Shown: positions 19,301 to 29,660, numbered from the stretch's first letter. The stretch: DNA of 64,000 bases from Flavobacterium sp. (GCF_024710485.1 NZ_JANJUQ010000031.1:80816-144815), one strand, 5' to 3'. Translations and numbers: made by a program. Notes: generated by a model not told the origin, from the letters alone.

Positions 19301-20682
19301 ATTAACTTTGGCTGGAACGCTTGGATACCCAAACGGTGCAAAGTAGGAGCACGGTTGAGCAATACCGGATGTCCTTTGATTACATTTTCAAGGATGTCCC
19401 ATACTACAGGCTCTTTTTTATCAATGATTTTCTTAGCCGACTTAACGGTTTTAACGATTCCTCTTTCGATTAACTTACGAATAACGAATGGTTTGTATAG
19501 TTCTGCCGCCATGTCTTTTGGCAAACCACATTCAAACAATTTCATTTCCGGTCCAACCACAATTACCGAACGAGCAGAATAATCCACACGTTTTCCTAAT
19601 AAGTTTTGACGGAAACGACCTTGCTTACCTTTTAAGGAATCCGAAAGGGATTTCAATGGACGGTTTGATTCGGTTTTAACCGCAGAAGCTTTACGGGTGT
19701 TGTCGAATAAGGAATCTACTGATTCTTGCAACATACGTTTTTCGTTTCTCAAGATTACTTCCGGAGCTTTGATTTCCATCAATCTTTTCAAACGGTTGTT
19801 ACGGATGATTACTCTTCGGTACAAATCGTTCAAATCGGAAGTAGCGAAACGACCACCATCTAGCGGCACCAACGGACGCAATTCAGGCGGAATCACCGGA
19901 ATTACTTTCAAAATCATCCACTCAGGACGGTTTTCTCTGTTAAGGTTAGCCTCGCGGAACGATTCTACTACTTGTAATCTTTTTAACGCTTCTGTTTTTC
20001 TTTGTTTAGACGTTTCGTTGTTAGCGCTGTGACGCAACTCGTATGATAAAGCATCTAAGTCCGTGCGAGCCAACAAGTCCATAATACATTCAGCACCCAT
20101 TTTGGCAATAAATTTATTCGGATCTGAATCATCTAAATATTGGTTCTCCATCGGAAGGGTATCTAAAATATTTAGATATTCTTCTTCCGTTAAGAAGTCT
20201 AATCTTTGTAAAGATTCGCCATCTGCATTTTTAGCAATACCGGCTTGGATTACTACGTATCTTTCGTAGTAAATAATCATGTCTAATTTTTTAGACGGTA
20301 ACCCTAGGATGTAACCAATTTTGTTGGGTAACGAACGGAAGTACCAGATGTGAGCGATGGGCACCACCAAGTTGATGTGACCTACTCTGTCTCTACGCAC
20401 TTTTTTCTCTGTTACTTCAACACCACAACGGTCACAAACGATTCCTTTATAACGGATTCTTTTGTATTTACCACAAGCACACTCGAAATCCTTTACAGGT
20501 CCGAAGATACGCTCACAGAAAAGACCGTCACGTTCCGGTTTGTGGGTTCTATAGTTGATAGTTTCCGGCTTCAAAACCTCACCTCTTGACTCAGCCAAGA
20601 TGGATTCCGGAGAAGCTAGTCCTATCGAAATTCTGTCAAATCTTTTGATAGTATTTTTAGTATCTTTATTTCTATTCATCAT
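16378..20682 (-). CDS. rpoC: DNA-directed RNA polymerase subunit beta'
   Basis: 1434 residues, the normal length for Bacteroidetes. The N-terminal zinc site is visible as Cys68, Cys70, Cys83 and Cys86 (CACGKYK...CDRCG). The catalytic Mg2+ loop NADFDGD is at 477-483, with Asp479, Asp481 and Asp483. The second zinc cluster ([13 protein letters not shown]) and the trigger-loop region with FHVGGVAGG follow. It forms the active centre with RpoB. It lies 86 nt downstream of rpoB; that spacer contains a bulged hairpin. The frame starts with two Met codons and either could be used. Confidence 0.98.
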   Translation of the reverse strand: MMNRNKDTKNTIKRFDRISIGLASPESILAESRGEVLKPETINYRTHKPERDGLFCERIFGPVKDFECACGKYKRIRYKGIVCDRCGVEVTEKKVRRDRVGHINLVVPIAHIWYFRSLPNKIGYILGLPSKKLDMIIYYERYVVIQAGIAKNADGESLQRLDFLTEEEYLNILDTLPMENQYLDDSDPNKFIAKMGAECIMDLLARTDLDALSYELRHSANNETSKQRKTEALKRLQVVESFREANLNRENRPEWMILKVIPVIPPELRPLVPLDGGRFATSDLNDLYRRVIIRNNRLKRLMEIKAPEVILRNEKRMLQESVDSLFDNTRKASAVKTESNRPLKSLSDSLKGKQGRFRQNLLGKRVDYSARSVIVVGPEMKLFECGLPKDMAAELYKPFVIRKLIERGIVKTVKSAKKIIDKKEPVVWDILENVIKGHPVLLNRAPTLHRLGIQAFQPKLIEGKAIQLHPLVCTAFNADFDGDQMAVHLPLGPEAILEAQLLMLASHNILNPANGAPITVPSQDMVLGLYYMTKERLSTPDHKILGEGLTFYSAEEVNIALNEGRLELNARVKIRAKDFNENGELVYKLIQTTAGRVLFNEVVPEAAGYINEVLTKKSLRDIIGKILAVTDVPTTAAFLDNMKDMGYKFAFKGGLSFSLGDIIIPQRKDELIADAREQVDGITMNYNMGLITNNERYNQVIDVWTSTNALLTELAMKNIREDQQGFNSVYMMLDSGARGSKEQIRQLTGMRGLMAKPKKSTAGGGEIIENPILSNFKEGLSILEYFISTHGARKGLADTALKTADAGYLTRRLHDVSQDVIVNSVDCGTLRGIEVSALKKNEEIVETLGERILGRVALQDVINPLTNEILVHSGEQITEAIVKAIEESPLEKVDVRSPLTCEAKKGICAKCYGRNLATGKMTQKGEAVGVIAAQSIGEPGTQLTLRTFHVGGVAGGVSEESSIIAKFGGRLEIEDLKTVVGEDNDGNKVDIVVSRSTELKLVDVKTGILLSTHNIPYGSVINVKDGDVVEKGAVICKWDPYNGVIVSEFTGKIAYEDLEQGQSFQVEIDEQTGFQEKVISEGRNKKLIPTLLVYGKDGELIRSYNLPVGAHLMVEDGEKIKAGKILVKIPRRSSKAGDITGGLPRITELLEARNPSNPAVVSEIDGVVSFGKIKRGNREIIIESKFGEVKKYLVKLSSQILVQENDFVKAGMPLSDGAITPEDILRIQGPSAVQQYLVNEIQEVYRLQGVKINDKHFEVVIRQMMRKVQVQDPGDTLFLEEQLIHTADFIEENDKLYGMKVVEDAGDSETLKPGQIVSPRELRDENSMLKRNDKNLVVARDVITATATPVLQGITRASLQTKSFISAASFQETTKVLNEAAVAGKVDTLEGLKENVIVGHRIPAGTGMRDYDHFIVGSKEDYNEIMANKEEYIY

Positions 20683-20768
20683 AGTCGTAAACTTTTAAAT
20701 GTTACAGTCGCAGTTTTCAGTCACAGTCAGCTGGAATTGCCAACTGAGACTGATACTGGTTTACTGAT

Positions 20769-23700
20769 TTATTCTTCTAATCTGATATCTAATCCGAGAC
20801 CTTTCAATTCATGCATCAATACATTGAATGATTCTGGTAATCCCGGCTCCGGCATAGTTTCACCCTTAACGATAGCTTCGTAAGTTTTAGCTCTACCGAT
20901 TACGTCATCCGATTTAACAGTCAAAATTTCTCTAAGCGTACTTGAAGCACCATAAGCCTCAAGAGCCCAAACCTCCATTTCTCCGAAACGCTGACCACCG
21001 AACTGAGCTTTACCTCCTAACGGTTGTTGCGTAATCAATGAGTATGGACCAATAGAACGTGCGTGCATTTTATCATCTACCATGTGTCCTAATTTCAACA
21101 TGTAGATTACACCCACTGTTGCCGGTTGGTGGAAGCGTTCTCCAGTTCCTCCGTCGTACAAATACGTATGACCGAATCTTGGGATTCCTGCTTCGTCTGT
21201 CAAGGCGTTGATTTGGTCTAAAGTAGCACCGTCGAAGATTGGCGTAGCAAATTTTCTACCCAAGTTCATACCGGCCCAACCCAATACGGTTTCGTAAATC
21301 TGACCAATGTTCATACGCGATGGTACCCCTAGCGGATTCAATACGATATCTACCGGTGTTCCGTCTTCTAAGAAAGGCATGTCTTCATGACGAACTATAC
21401 GAGCTACAATACCTTTGTTACCGTGACGTCCCGCCATTTTATCACCCACTTTCAATTTACGTTTCTTAGCGATATAAACTTTCGCTAATTTCAAGATACC
21501 CGCTGGTAACTCATCACCCACAGTAATGGTAAATTTCTCTCTTCTTAATGCCCCTTGTAAATCGTTTAATTTGATTTTGTAGTTGTGGATTAAGTCGTTT
21601 ACCAATTTGTTGGTTTCGTCATCAGCTACCCATTGTCCTTTGGTTAAGTGAGCGAAATCTTCAACGGCGTGTAACATTTTTTGGGTATATTTTTTACCTT
21701 TTGGCAATACTTCTTCACCCAAGTCGTTCATTACACCTTGCGATGTCTTTCCGTTCACAATGTTGAACAATTTGTCAACCAATTTGTCTTTTAATTCAAC
21801 AAATTTAGTTTCGAACTCCATTTCCAAAGCCGTCAAATCGTCTTTGTCTTTGGTACGTTTCTTTTTATCTTTTACCGCTCTCGCGAATAATTTTTTGTCT
21901 AAAACCACACCGTGTAAAGATGGAGACGCTTTTAAGGAAGCATCTTTCACATCACCGGCTTTGTCTCCGAAGATGGCTCTTAACAACTTCTCTTCCGGAG
22001 TTGGATCAGATTCTCCTTTTGGTGTAATTTTTCCGATTAGAATATCGCCGGGTTTTACCTCGGCTCCGATTCTGATCATACCGTTTTCATCTAAGTCTTT
22101 AGTAGCTTCTTCAGAAACGTTAGGGATATCGTTAGTCAACTCTTCATTACCTAATTTGGTATCACGAACTTCCAAAGAATAGTCATCAATATGGATAGAC
22201 GTAAAGATGTCATCGCGTACTACTTTTTCAGAAATTACAATCGCATCCTCGAAGTTGTACCCTTTCCAAGGCATGAACGCCACTTTAAGGTTTCTTCCTA
22301 AGGCCAACTCTCCGTTTTGCGTAGCATATCCTTCACAAAGCACTTGTCCTCTGGTCACTCTGTCACCTTTTCTTACGATAGGTTTCAAGTTGATAGACGT
22401 ACTTTGGTTGGTTTTTCTGAACTTGATTAATTGGTATGTTTTTTCATCCGGGTCAAAACTTACCATTCTTTCTTCTTCCGTTCTGTCGTATTTGATGGTA
22501 ATGATATTGGCATCAACGTACTCTACAGTACCTTCGCCTTCGGCATTAATTAATACTCTTGAGTCAGAAGCCACTTGGCGCTCTAAACCGGTTCCTACAA
22601 TTGGTGCTTCAGGACGTAATAATGGTACGGCCTGACGCATCATGTTGGATCCCATCAACGCACGGTTCGCGTCATCGTGTTCCAAGAATGGAATTAACGA
22701 AGCCGAAATTGAAGCGATTTGGTTAGGTGCCACGTCGGTGTAGTGAATTTCGGTCGGATCAACTACCGGGAAGTCACCTTCTTCACGAGCAATAACTTTA
22801 TCAGCCGTGATTTTACCATGGTCATCCATGTCGATATTAGCTTGAGCAATCATCTTGCCTTCTTCTTCCTCGGCACTTAAATAGATTGGTTCAGAAACCA
22901 AATCTACTTGTCCGCCGTTAACTTTGCGGTATGGTGTCTCAATGAATCCCATACTGTTTACCTTGGCGTAAACCCCTAAAGAGGAAATCAAACCAATGTT
23001 TGGTCCTTCAGGCGTTTCAATCGGACATAAACGACCGTAGTGTGTATAGTGAACGTCACGCACCTCGAAACCGGCTCTCTCACGAGAAAGACCACCAGGT
23101 CCTAGGGCAGACAATCTTCTTTTATGGGTAATCTCGGCCAATGGATTGGTTTGATCCATGAACTGAGACAACTGGTTAGTACCAAAGAAAGAGTTGATAA
23201 CCGAAGACAATGTTTTGGCATTGATCAAATCGATTGGTGTAAACACCTCGTTATCTCTAACGTTCATTCTTTCGCGGATGGTACGCGCCATACGAGCTAA
23301 ACCTACACCAAATTGTTGAGACAATTGCTCACCAACAGTTCTTACACGACGGTTAGACAAGTGATCGATATCATCAATCTCTGCTTTAGAGTTGATCAAT
23401 TCAATTAAGTATTTAACGATAGTGATGATATCTTCTTTGGTAAGCACTTGCTTTTCCATAGGGATATCAAGGTTTAGCTTTTTGTTCATTCTGTAACGAC
23501 CAACTTCACCTAAGTTGTAACGTTGGTCTGAGAAGAACAATTTATCTATGATACCGCGAGCTGTTTCCTCATCAGGCGGTTCAGCATTACGCAACTGACG
23601 GTAAATGTGCTCAACAGCTTCTTTTTCAGAGTTGGTCGGGTCTTTTTGTAACGTATTGTGTATGATAGCGTAATCGCCTTGATTCGCATCTTCCTTGTGC

Positions 23701-24584
23701 AACAAAATAGACTTCACATTAGAATCGATGATTTCTTCCACATTATCTTTATCGATAATAGTGTCACGATCTAAGATGATTTCGTTACGCTCGATAGATA
23801 CTACTTCTCCGGTATCCTCGTCTACGAAATCTTCATGCCAAGTATTCAATACTCTCGCAGCTAATCTTCTTCCAATGTATTTTTTTAATCCGGTTTTAGA
23901 TACTTTAATTTCTTCCGCAAGGTCGAAAATCTCTAAGATATCTTTATCTCTTTCAAATCCGATAGCACGGAAAAGTGTAGTAACCGGTAATTTTTTCTTT
24001 CTATCAATGTAGGCGTACATTACGCTGTTGATATCGGTAGCAAATTCAATCCATGACCCTTTGAAAGGAATAACTCTGGCAGAATACAACTTGGTTCCGT
24101 TAGCATGGAAAGACTGACCGAAGAATACACCCGGAGAACGGTGTAACTGAGAAACAACCACACGCTCGGCACCATTGATAACGAAAGTTCCGCTTGGTGT
24201 CATGTAGGGAATAGTCCCTAGATATACGTCTTGTACGATAGTTTCAAAATCTTCGTGTTCCGGATCGGTACAGTACAATTTCAGACGCGCCTTAAGAGGC
24301 ACACTGTATGTCAAACCTCTTTCAATACACTCTTGAATGGTGTAACGCGGTGGGTCAACAAAATAATCCAGGAATTCTAATACAAATTGGTTTCTTGTAT
24401 CAGTAATTGGAAAGTTTTCCATGAAGGTGTTGTAAAGCCCTTCGTTGCCTCTCTCGTCAGATTTGGTCTCCAATTGGAAGAAATCTTTAAAGGATTTTAC
24501 CTGAACATCCAAGAAATCCGGATATTGAGGAATGTTTTTAGTAGAGGCAAAATTCAATCTTTCAGTCTGATTTGTTATCATCAA
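20769..24584 (-). CDS. rpoB: DNA-directed RNA polymerase subunit beta
   Basis: 1271 residues, full length. The rifampicin-pocket region is readable as [20 protein letters not shown] followed by [13 protein letters not shown], which looks like the wild-type, drug-sensitive pattern. [18 protein letters not shown] and the C-terminal [18 protein letters not shown] are universal RpoB blocks. It pairs with RpoC to form the catalytic core. It is preceded by a 265-nt rplL-rpoB spacer carrying a strong hairpin and an 11-bp inverted repeat, the likely place for attenuation of polymerase subunit synthesis relative to ribosomal proteins. The first two codons are both ATG. Confidence 0.98.
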   Translation of the reverse strand: MMITNQTERLNFASTKNIPQYPDFLDVQVKSFKDFFQLETKSDERGNEGLYNTFMENFPITDTRNQFVLEFLDYFVDPPRYTIQECIERGLTYSVPLKARLKLYCTDPEHEDFETIVQDVYLGTIPYMTPSGTFVINGAERVVVSQLHRSPGVFFGQSFHANGTKLYSARVIPFKGSWIEFATDINSVMYAYIDRKKKLPVTTLFRAIGFERDKDILEIFDLAEEIKVSKTGLKKYIGRRLAARVLNTWHEDFVDEDTGEVVSIERNEIILDRDTIIDKDNVEEIIDSNVKSILLHKEDANQGDYAIIHNTLQKDPTNSEKEAVEHIYRQLRNAEPPDEETARGIIDKLFFSDQRYNLGEVGRYRMNKKLNLDIPMEKQVLTKEDIITIVKYLIELINSKAEIDDIDHLSNRRVRTVGEQLSQQFGVGLARMARTIRERMNVRDNEVFTPIDLINAKTLSSVINSFFGTNQLSQFMDQTNPLAEITHKRRLSALGPGGLSRERAGFEVRDVHYTHYGRLCPIETPEGPNIGLISSLGVYAKVNSMGFIETPYRKVNGGQVDLVSEPIYLSAEEEEGKMIAQANIDMDDHGKITADKVIAREEGDFPVVDPTEIHYTDVAPNQIASISASLIPFLEHDDANRALMGSNMMRQAVPLLRPEAPIVGTGLERQVASDSRVLINAEGEGTVEYVDANIITIKYDRTEEERMVSFDPDEKTYQLIKFRKTNQSTSINLKPIVRKGDRVTRGQVLCEGYATQNGELALGRNLKVAFMPWKGYNFEDAIVISEKVVRDDIFTSIHIDDYSLEVRDTKLGNEELTNDIPNVSEEATKDLDENGMIRIGAEVKPGDILIGKITPKGESDPTPEEKLLRAIFGDKAGDVKDASLKASPSLHGVVLDKKLFARAVKDKKKRTKDKDDLTALEMEFETKFVELKDKLVDKLFNIVNGKTSQGVMNDLGEEVLPKGKKYTQKMLHAVEDFAHLTKGQWVADDETNKLVNDLIHNYKIKLNDLQGALRREKFTITVGDELPAGILKLAKVYIAKKRKLKVGDKMAGRHGNKGIVARIVRHEDMPFLEDGTPVDIVLNPLGVPSRMNIGQIYETVLGWAGMNLGRKFATPIFDGATLDQINALTDEAGIPRFGHTYLYDGGTGERFHQPATVGVIYMLKLGHMVDDKMHARSIGPYSLITQQPLGGKAQFGGQRFGEMEVWALEAYGASSTLREILTVKSDDVIGRAKTYEAIVKGETMPEPGLPESFNVLMHELKGLGLDIRLEE

Positions 24585-24659
24585 TGGACAAAATTTTGAT
24601 TTAAAAAAAGTAATTTTTTGTGTGAGAGCACACTGTTTTATATCTACTTTCCTTTAAAA

Positions 24660-24723
24660 TTAACCATTACCTCTTTAAAAATAAACCAGGAAATTTGTTT
24701 GTTTTTTTCTTCGTAATGGTTAA
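24660..24723 (-). other. 11-bp inverted repeat in the rpoB leader
   Basis: TTAACCATTAC (24660-24670) is perfectly complementary to GTAATGGTTAA (24713-24723), 42 nt apart, in the RNA leader between rplL and rpoB. It could close a large stem above the rpoB start. Confidence 0.55.
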
Positions 24724-24780
24724 AGATGGGTTTCGTATTGGACTATATAAATGAGATAAAAATTTATATAATTTTATTAT

Positions 24781-24827
24781 ACGAAAAATGGTTTAGGCCC
24801 TTGGACGCTTTGTCCAAGGCCTAAACC
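24781..24827 (-). terminator. rplL-rpoB attenuator-like hairpin
   Basis: A 16-bp stem with one bulged base (arms 24790-24806 and 24812-24827, 5-nt loop). On the minus strand it is followed by ATTTTTCG, a short U run. It sits 22 nt after rplL. Because rpoB continues on the same strand, it is probably a partial terminator or processing site rather than an absolute stop. Confidence 0.65.
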
Positions 24828-24849
24828 TAGTTTTCAAACCGGTGTTGGA

Positions 24850-25224
24850 TTACTTTAACTCAACAACAGCTCCAGCTTCCTCTAAAGATTTTTTCAAACC
24901 TTCAGCTTCTGCTTTAGATACTCCTTCTTTGATGTTTGCAGGTGCACCATCAACGATATCTTTTGCTTCTTTCAAGCCAAGACCTGTTAATTCTTTTACA
25001 GCTTTAACTACTGCTAATTTAGAAGCACCAGCATCTTTCAATACTACTGTGAATTCTGTTTGCTCTTCAGCAGCTCCACCGTCTCCAGCACCACCAGCAG
25101 CAACTACTACTGCAGCAGCAGCAGGCTCGATACCGTACTCATCTTTTAATATTGTAGCTAAATCATTAACTTCTTTTACAGTTAAGTTAACTAATTGTTC
25201 TGCGAATTGTTTTAAATCTGCCAT
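24850..25224 (-). CDS. rplL: 50S ribosomal protein bL12 (L7/L12)
   Basis: 124 residues. It has an N-terminal dimerisation domain (about 1-30), an Ala/Gly-rich hinge ([16 protein letters not shown], 36-51) and the C-terminal domain with [20 protein letters not shown], which contacts translation GTPases. It forms the ribosomal stalk with L10. It lies 55 nt after rplJ, as in the standard rplJL arrangement. Intact. Confidence 0.97.
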   Translation of the reverse strand: MADLKQFAEQLVNLTVKEVNDLATILKDEYGIEPAAAAVVVAAGGAGDGGAAEEQTEFTVVLKDAGASKLAVVKAVKELTGLGLKEAKDIVDGAPANIKEGVSKAEAEGLKKSLEEAGAVVELK

Positions 25225-25279
25225 TTTTTCTATCGTTTAAAATGTTCTTTTTTAATATTTATTTTTTAGTCTGCTCTAA

Positions 25280-25786
25280 TTATTCTGCTGCAGCTTCTTC
25301 TCCTTTTTGTTCAGCATTGTTTAACAAAGCTGAAAGGATGCGTTTAGCAGGTGATTGAAGTAATCCAATGATTTCACCGATAACTTCTTCTTTAGATTTA
25401 AGGGAAGCTAAGCTATCCAACAAGTTATCGCCAATATAGATTTCTTGGTTGATATAAGCTCCTTTGAATACCGGCTTATCCGATTTCTTTCTGAAGTCTT
25501 TGATGATTTTTGCAGGAGCGTTAGCCACATCAGCAATAAAAACTGATGAGTTACCCTTTAATACAGATGGTAAATCTCCATAATCATTAGTTGACGCTTC
25601 CATTGCTTTCTCAAGCAAAGTATTTTTAACAACTTCTAATTTGATACCCGCTTTAAAACAAGCTCTTCTTAAATTGGAAGTAGTATCAGCATCCATACCT
25701 GATGTATCTGCAATGTAAATTACATTAGTTTCACCCAACTTTGCAGTTAAATCTTCTATCGCGATTGATTTTTCTTCTCTTGTCAT
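25280..25786 (-). CDS. rplJ: 50S ribosomal protein uL10
   Basis: 168 residues, typical. The N-terminus MTREEKSIAIEDLTAKL and the central KNTLLEKAMEA and VLKGNSSVFI blocks identify L10, which binds 23S rRNA and carries the L12 dimers through its C-terminal helix. It lies 23 nt after rplA, leaving little room for a separate leader. In other bacteria the L10-L12 complex can repress its own mRNA; no such site is obvious here. Confidence 0.96.
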   Translation of the reverse strand: MTREEKSIAIEDLTAKLGETNVIYIADTSGMDADTTSNLRRACFKAGIKLEVVKNTLLEKAMEASTNDYGDLPSVLKGNSSVFIADVANAPAKIIKDFRKKSDKPVFKGAYINQEIYIGDNLLDSLASLKSKEEVIGEIIGLLQSPAKRILSALLNNAEQKGEEAAAE

Positions 25787-25809
25787 AATAAAATATGTTT
25801 AACTACCAA

Positions 25810-26499
25810 TTATACTGCTTTAGGATCTAAAGCAATAGCAGGACTCATGGTGCTTGACAAGTGGATAGACTTGATATAAGTACCTTTAGCTGCAGTTGGT
25901 TTTAATTTAACTAATGTTTGAATAATTTCGTGAGCGTTATCTACAATCTTATCCGCGTCGAAAGAAATTCTTCCGATACCAGCGTGTACGATTCCGGTTT
26001 TATCAACTTTGAAGTCGATTTTACCCGCTTTAACTTCAGCAACAGCTTTACCAATTTCCATCGTAACTGTTCCTGTTTTAGGGTTTGGCATTAAACCTCT
26101 AGGACCTAACACACGTCCTAACGGACCTAATTTACCCATGATAGCAGGCATAGTGATGATTACATCAACATCTGTCCAACCATCTTTAATTTTTTGAAGG
26201 TAATCGTCTAAACCTACGAAATCAGCTCCGGCTGCTTTAGCTTCAGCTTCTTTGTCCGGAGTAACCAAAGCTAACACTTTAGTATCTTTACCGGTTCCGT
26301 GAGGAAGGGTTACAACACCTCTTACCATTTGATTCGCTTTTCTTGGATCAACTCCTAAACGAACAGCAATATCTACCGACTCATCAAATTTTGCAGAAGC
26401 AACTGTTTTCAATAAAGATGAAGCATCTTTTAAAGAATACAATTTGTTTTTCTCAATTTTTGAAGCAGCCTCTTTTTGTTTTTTTGTCAATTTTGCCAT
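25810..26499 (-). CDS. rplA: 50S ribosomal protein uL1
   Basis: 229 residues. [30 protein letters not shown] and the C-terminal [17 protein letters not shown] are signature L1 segments. L1 binds 23S rRNA at the mobile L1 stalk and in many bacteria represses the rplK-rplA operon. It starts 3 nt after the rplK stop, so the two are translationally coupled. Confidence 0.97.
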   Translation of the reverse strand: MAKLTKKQKEAASKIEKNKLYSLKDASSLLKTVASAKFDESVDIAVRLGVDPRKANQMVRGVVTLPHGTGKDTKVLALVTPDKEAEAKAAGADFVGLDDYLQKIKDGWTDVDVIITMPAIMGKLGPLGRVLGPRGLMPNPKTGTVTMEIGKAVAEVKAGKIDFKVDKTGIVHAGIGRISFDADKIVDNAHEIIQTLVKLKPTAAKGTYIKSIHLSSTMSPAIALDPKAV

Positions 26500-26502
26500 G
26501 TC

Positions 26503-26949
26503 TTATCCTTTTTTTAGAGGAGAATCTCCAGTTACAGTTAATCCCATTGATCTAGCTGTTCCAGCAATCATGCTCATTGCAGATTCCATAGTGAATGCAT
26601 TTAAATCAGGCATTTTGTCCTCGGCAATCGTTTTGATTTGGTCCCATGATACGTTACCAACTTTACGACGATTAGGCTCTCCTGAACCGGATTTAATTTT
26701 AGCAGCATCCAATAATTGCACTGCAGCAGGTGGAGTTTTCACGACAAAATCAAATGATTTGTCTTTGTACACGGTAATTTGTACCGGTAACACTTTGCCG
26801 GGTTGATCTTGGGTTCTGGCATTAAATTGCTTACAGAATTCCATGATGTTAACCCCAGCAGCTCCCAAAGCAGGTCCAACCGGTGGCGACGGGTTCGCAG
26901 CACCTCCCTTAACTTGTAGTTTAACTACTTTACTAATTTCTTTAGCCAT
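26503..26949 (-). CDS. rplK: 50S ribosomal protein uL11
   Basis: 148 residues. The N-terminal [20 protein letters not shown] and the C-terminal [19 protein letters not shown] are canonical L11 sequences; L11 sits at the GTPase-associated centre on 23S rRNA. It follows nusG by 67 nt. No promoter box is visible in that gap, so it is most simply read from the upstream tRNA-tuf-secE-nusG transcript. Confidence 0.97.
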   Translation of the reverse strand: MAKEISKVVKLQVKGGAANPSPPVGPALGAAGVNIMEFCKQFNARTQDQPGKVLPVQITVYKDKSFDFVVKTPPAAVQLLDAAKIKSGSGEPNRRKVGNVSWDQIKTIAEDKMPDLNAFTMESAMSMIAGTARSMGLTVTGDSPLKKG

Positions 26950-27016
26950 TTCTTAAAAAATTTTGCATCTCTCAATTGGAAGCGATTGACGCGGGTTATA
27001 ATGTATGTAACAAAAA

Positions 27017-27568
27017 TTATACTTTTTCAACTTGCATAAAACTCAACTCCAACGGTGTTTTTCTTCCGAAAATTTTAACCATTACTTCGAGCTTACGCTT
27101 TTCTTCATTGATTTTATCAATGGTTCCGTTGAAACCATTGAAAGGTCCATCAATAACCTTAATTGTTTCTCCAACAGTAAAAGGAATGTTTTGAGTATCG
27201 GTATTCACCGCTAATTCATCCACTTTTCCTAACATTCTGTTGACTTCAGACATACGCAATGGCACAGGATCTCCACCTTTTACTTCACCTAAAAAACCAA
27301 TCACCCCGGTGATTGATTTGATGATATGAGGAATTTCACCAACCAAATTAGCTTCAATCATTACATAGCCAGGGAAATACACTTTGTCCTTTGCTATTTT
27401 TTTACCATCTCTAACCTGAACCACTTTCTCTGTTGGCACCAGTACTTGAGAGATGTAATCTGACATGCCTAATCTGTTAATCTCAGTTTCAATATAAGCT
27501 TTCACTTTATTCTCCTGACCACTAACAGCTCTTACGACATACCATTTTTTTAAATTAATATCAGCCAT
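27017..27568 (-). CDS. nusG: Transcription elongation/antitermination factor NusG
   Basis: 183 residues. KWYVVRAVSGQENKVKAYIE starts the NGN domain, VYFPGYVMIEANL is its core, and the C-terminal KOW domain reads GETIKVIDGPFNGFNGTIDK. NusG binds RNA polymerase and couples it to Rho and ribosomes. It lies 10 nt downstream of secE, the near-universal secE-nusG pair. Confidence 0.97.
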   Translation of the reverse strand: MADINLKKWYVVRAVSGQENKVKAYIETEINRLGMSDYISQVLVPTEKVVQVRDGKKIAKDKVYFPGYVMIEANLVGEIPHIIKSITGVIGFLGEVKGGDPVPLRMSEVNRMLGKVDELAVNTDTQNIPFTVGETIKVIDGPFNGFNGTIDKINEEKRKLEVMVKIFGRKTPLELSFMQVEKV

Positions 27569-27578
27569 TACAGAAAAA

Positions 27579-27776
27579 TTAAGGTTTTAACCATTTAAAG
27601 AATCCAGCGATCACTTTGGCGCAAGCTTCATCAACTCCCCAAGTAGCTAGAGCAAAGACAATTGAAAATACAGCCACAATAATGGTATATTTTTGAACTT
27701 CAGCCCATTCAGGCCAAGTAACATTTGTTTTCAATTCTTCAAATGCTTCTGATATATAGTTAACAATTTTTGCCAT
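27579..27776 (-). CDS. secE: Preprotein translocase subunit SecE
   Basis: 65 residues from the ATG at 27776. A longer frame runs upstream to 27821 but crosses the tRNA-Trp gene, so the internal ATG (MAKIVNYISEAFEELKTNVT) is the true start. The conserved TWPEWAEVQKYT amphipathic segment is followed by one membrane helix (IIVAVFSIVFALATWGV). It stabilises SecY in the inner membrane. The gene starts 15 nt after the tRNA-Trp 3' end. Confidence 0.95.
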   Translation of the reverse strand: MAKIVNYISEAFEELKTNVTWPEWAEVQKYTIIVAVFSIVFALATWGVDEACAKVIAGFFKWLKP

Positions 27777-27791
27777 TGTATATTTTTTTTG

Positions 27792-27862
27792 CACGGGCGG
27801 GAGGATTCGAACCACCATCAACGGTTTTGGAGACCGCTATTCTACCCTTGAACTACGCCCGT
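27792..27862 (-). tRNA. trnW: tRNA-Trp (anticodon CCA)
   Basis: 71 nt. The acceptor arms ACGGGCG and CGCCCGT pair fully, with discriminator G. The anticodon loop CTCCAAA carries CCA, and the T loop is TTCGAAT. The T stem has one U-U mismatch. CCA is not encoded. It lies between the tuf terminator and secE. Confidence 0.95.
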
Positions 27863-27870
27863 TTCATTAA

Positions 27871-27902
27871 AAACCAGTGTCGTCTTTTGTGACGACACTG
27901 GT
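27871..27902 (-). terminator. Terminator hairpin after tuf
   Basis: A perfect 12-bp stem (ACCAGTGTCGTC and GACGACACTGGT) around a 6-nt loop, followed on the minus strand by TTTTTAATG. It precedes tRNA-Trp and secE, for which I see no separate promoter, so some read-through is expected. Confidence 0.8.
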
Positions 27903-27920
27903 AATTTATTTAATAGATAA

Positions 27921-29108
27921 TTAGTCTAAAATTTCAGTTACCTGACCAGCACCAACTGTTCTACCACCCTCACGGATAGCGAAACGTAAACCTACGTTCA
28001 ATGCAATTGGGCTTAACAAGCTTACTTCAATAGTTAAGTTATCACCTGGCATTACCATCTCTACACCTGCTGGTAAAGAAATAACTCCTGTTACGTCAGT
28101 TGTACGTACATAGAACTGCGGACGGTAGTTATTGTGGAATGGCGTGTGACGACCACCTTCTTCTTTTTTCAAGATATAAACCTCAGCTTTGAATTTAGCG
28201 TGTGGTTTTACTGAACCTGGTTTACAAATAACCATACCTCTTTTGATATCAGCTTTATCGATACCTCTCAACAAAAGACCTACGTTATCTCCAGCTTCAC
28301 CTCTGTCAAGGATTTTACGGAACATCTCAACTCCTGTGATTGTAGAAGTTAATTTATCAGCTCCCATACCGATGATTTCTACCGGATCTCCAGTGTTAGC
28401 AACTCCAGTTTCGATACGACCTGTAGCAACAGTTCCACGACCTGTAATTGTAAATACGTCCTCAACAGGCATCAAGAATGGCTTAGCGTTGTCACGTACC
28501 GGCTCTTCGATCCAGTTGTCAACAGCATCCATCAATTCAAGAATTTTTGGTACCCAGTTAGGGTCATTATTCAATCCTCCCAAAGCAGAACCTTGGATTA
28601 CAGGACCATTATCTCCATCATATTCGTAGAAAGACAATAAGTCTCTGATTTCCATTTCTACTAATTCTAATAATTCCGGATCGTCAACCATATCCACTTT
28701 GTTCATGAATACAACGATTCTAGGAATACCTACCTGACGTCCTAAAAGGATGTGCTCACGAGTTTGTGGCATTGGTCCGTCAGTAGCAGCTACTACTAAG
28801 ATAGCACCGTCCATTTGAGCAGCACCGGTAACCATGTTCTTAACGTAATCCGCGTGACCTGGACAGTCAACGTGAGCGTAGTGACGGTTAGCAGTTTCAT
28901 ACTCAACGTGCGAAGTGTTGATAGTAATACCTCTTTCTTTTTCTTCCGGAGCGTTATCAATTTGATCAAATGATTTCGCTTGACAGTAACCTGCATCAGA
29001 CAATACTTTAGTAATTGCTGCAGTTAAAGTAGTTTTTCCGTGGTCTACGTGTCCAATTGTACCTATGTTAAGGTGTGGCTTGGTACGACTAAAATTTTCT
29101 TTTGCCAT
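27921..29108 (-). CDS. tuf: Translation elongation factor Tu
   Basis: 395 residues. G1 GHVDHGKTT (19-27), the effector segment [15 protein letters not shown]3 [12 protein letters not shown] (81-92) and G4 NKVD (136-139) are all present. It delivers aminoacyl-tRNA to the ribosome. It follows tRNA-Thr(GGT) by 55 nt in the tRNA-tuf arrangement known from E. coli tufB, and is probably co-transcribed from the promoter at 29608-29637. It ends at a strong hairpin. No second tuf copy is in the window. Confidence 0.98.
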   Translation of the reverse strand: MAKENFSRTKPHLNIGTIGHVDHGKTTLTAAITKVLSDAGYCQAKSFDQIDNAPEEKERGITINTSHVEYETANRHYAHVDCPGHADYVKNMVTGAAQMDGAILVVAATDGPMPQTREHILLGRQVGIPRIVVFMNKVDMVDDPELLELVEMEIRDLLSFYEYDGDNGPVIQGSALGGLNNDPNWVPKILELMDAVDNWIEEPVRDNAKPFLMPVEDVFTITGRGTVATGRIETGVANTGDPVEIIGMGADKLTSTITGVEMFRKILDRGEAGDNVGLLLRGIDKADIKRGMVICKPGSVKPHAKFKAEVYILKKEEGGRHTPFHNNYRPQFYVRTTDVTGVISLPAGVEMVMPGDNLTIEVSLLSPIALNVGLRFAIREGGRTVGAGQVTEILD

Positions 29109-29163
29109 TTTACTTAATTTTTAATCTTAGTTTATATATTAGTGTTCAAATTTTACAAATTTG

Positions 29164-29235
29164 AGCCAATGACGGGATTTGAACCCGTGACCTCTTCCTT
29201 ACCAAGGAAGCACTCTACCCCTGAGCTACACCGGC
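29164..29235 (-). tRNA. trnT: tRNA-Thr (anticodon GGT)
   Basis: 72 nt. The acceptor GCCGGTG pairs with CATTGGC (two G-U pairs), with discriminator U. The anticodon stem CTTCC/GGAAG encloses TTGGTAA, giving GGT for ACC/ACU codons. T loop TTCAAAT. No encoded CCA. Confidence 0.95.
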
Positions 29236-29382
29236 TTTTGTATATTCAGAAGTTAGCATTCGGAATTCAGAAACGCTAAATCTCTATTGCTAAATCCCGG
29301 CTGTCATCTTAAAGGACAACTTACTACCTTTTAAATATCATCTTTCAGAAAATTAATCTCTGAAAAATATTTAAAAAGTTAG
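29236..29382 (-). other. 147-nt spacer inside the tRNA cluster
   Basis: No tRNA fold is visible here. In the E. coli thrU-tyrU-glyT-thrT-tufB array a tRNA-Gly occupies this position. The spacer has two TTCAGAA repeats (on the plus strand near 29244 and 29267) and a TTTCAGA/TCTGAAA inverted repeat near 29343-29364. Confidence 0.5.
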
Positions 29383-29464
29383 TGGGGAGAGCAGGATTCG
29401 AACCTGCGAAGACTTAGTCAGCGGATTTACAGTCCGCCCTCGTTGGCCGCTTGAGTATCTCCCC
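29383..29464 (-). tRNA. trnY: tRNA-Tyr (anticodon GTA)
   Basis: 82 nt, with a long variable arm as expected for bacterial tRNA-Tyr. The acceptor GGGGAGA pairs with TCTCCCC, discriminator A. Anticodon stem GCGGA/TCCGC with loop CTGTAAA. T loop TTCGAAT. Confidence 0.96.
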
Positions 29465-29498
29465 TAACCTTTTTATTTTCAATACTATAAAAGAACCG

Positions 29499-29572
29499 AG
29501 CCGATGGAGGGACTCGAACCCACGACCTGCTGATTACAAATCAGCTGCTCTAGCCAACTGAGCTACACCGGC
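29499..29572 (-). tRNA. trnT: tRNA-Thr (anticodon TGT)
   Basis: 74 nt. Acceptor GCCGGTG, discriminator U. Anticodon stem GCTGA/TCAGC with loop TTTGTAA, anticodon TGT for ACA/ACG codons. T loop TTCGAGT. It is the first gene of the tRNA-tuf transcript, about 30 nt from the predicted start site. Confidence 0.95.
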
Positions 29573-29576
29573 AACA

Positions 29577-29606
29577 ATAAAAAAAGTCCGCTATTTCTAA
29601 CGGACT
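29577..29606 (-). terminator. Terminator after raiA
   Basis: AGTCCG (29585-29590) and CGGACT (29601-29606) form the core stem. On the minus strand it is followed by a run of Ts (complement of the A run from 29585 down to about 29577). It lies 54 nt past the raiA stop. Confidence 0.7.
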
Positions 29607-29607
29607 G

Positions 29608-29637
29608 CAAATGTAGGCATTTTATCTTTTAATCAAA
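29608..29637 (-). promoter_or_regulatory. Promoter of the tRNA-tuf operon
   Basis: On the minus strand TTTG (29637-29634), 18 nt, then TACATTTG (29615-29608): a full-consensus Bacteroidetes promoter. The predicted start falls at the edge of the raiA terminator stem. Confidence 0.8.
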
Positions 29638-29660
29638 ACATTTTTGAAAAAATTTTCATT

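Noticed and set aside
22207..22635. 142-codon plus-strand frame inside rpoB, and several similar ones in rpoC, acn and tuf
   Set aside because: Antisense shadows of highly conserved genes with no recognisable product.
27777..27821. Upstream extension of secE
   Set aside because: It would translate part of the tRNA-Trp gene.
29236..29382. Degenerate tRNA-Gly between tRNA-Tyr and tRNA-Thr
   Set aside because: No anticodon arm, T loop or acceptor pairing could be found on either strand; only the absence is reported.
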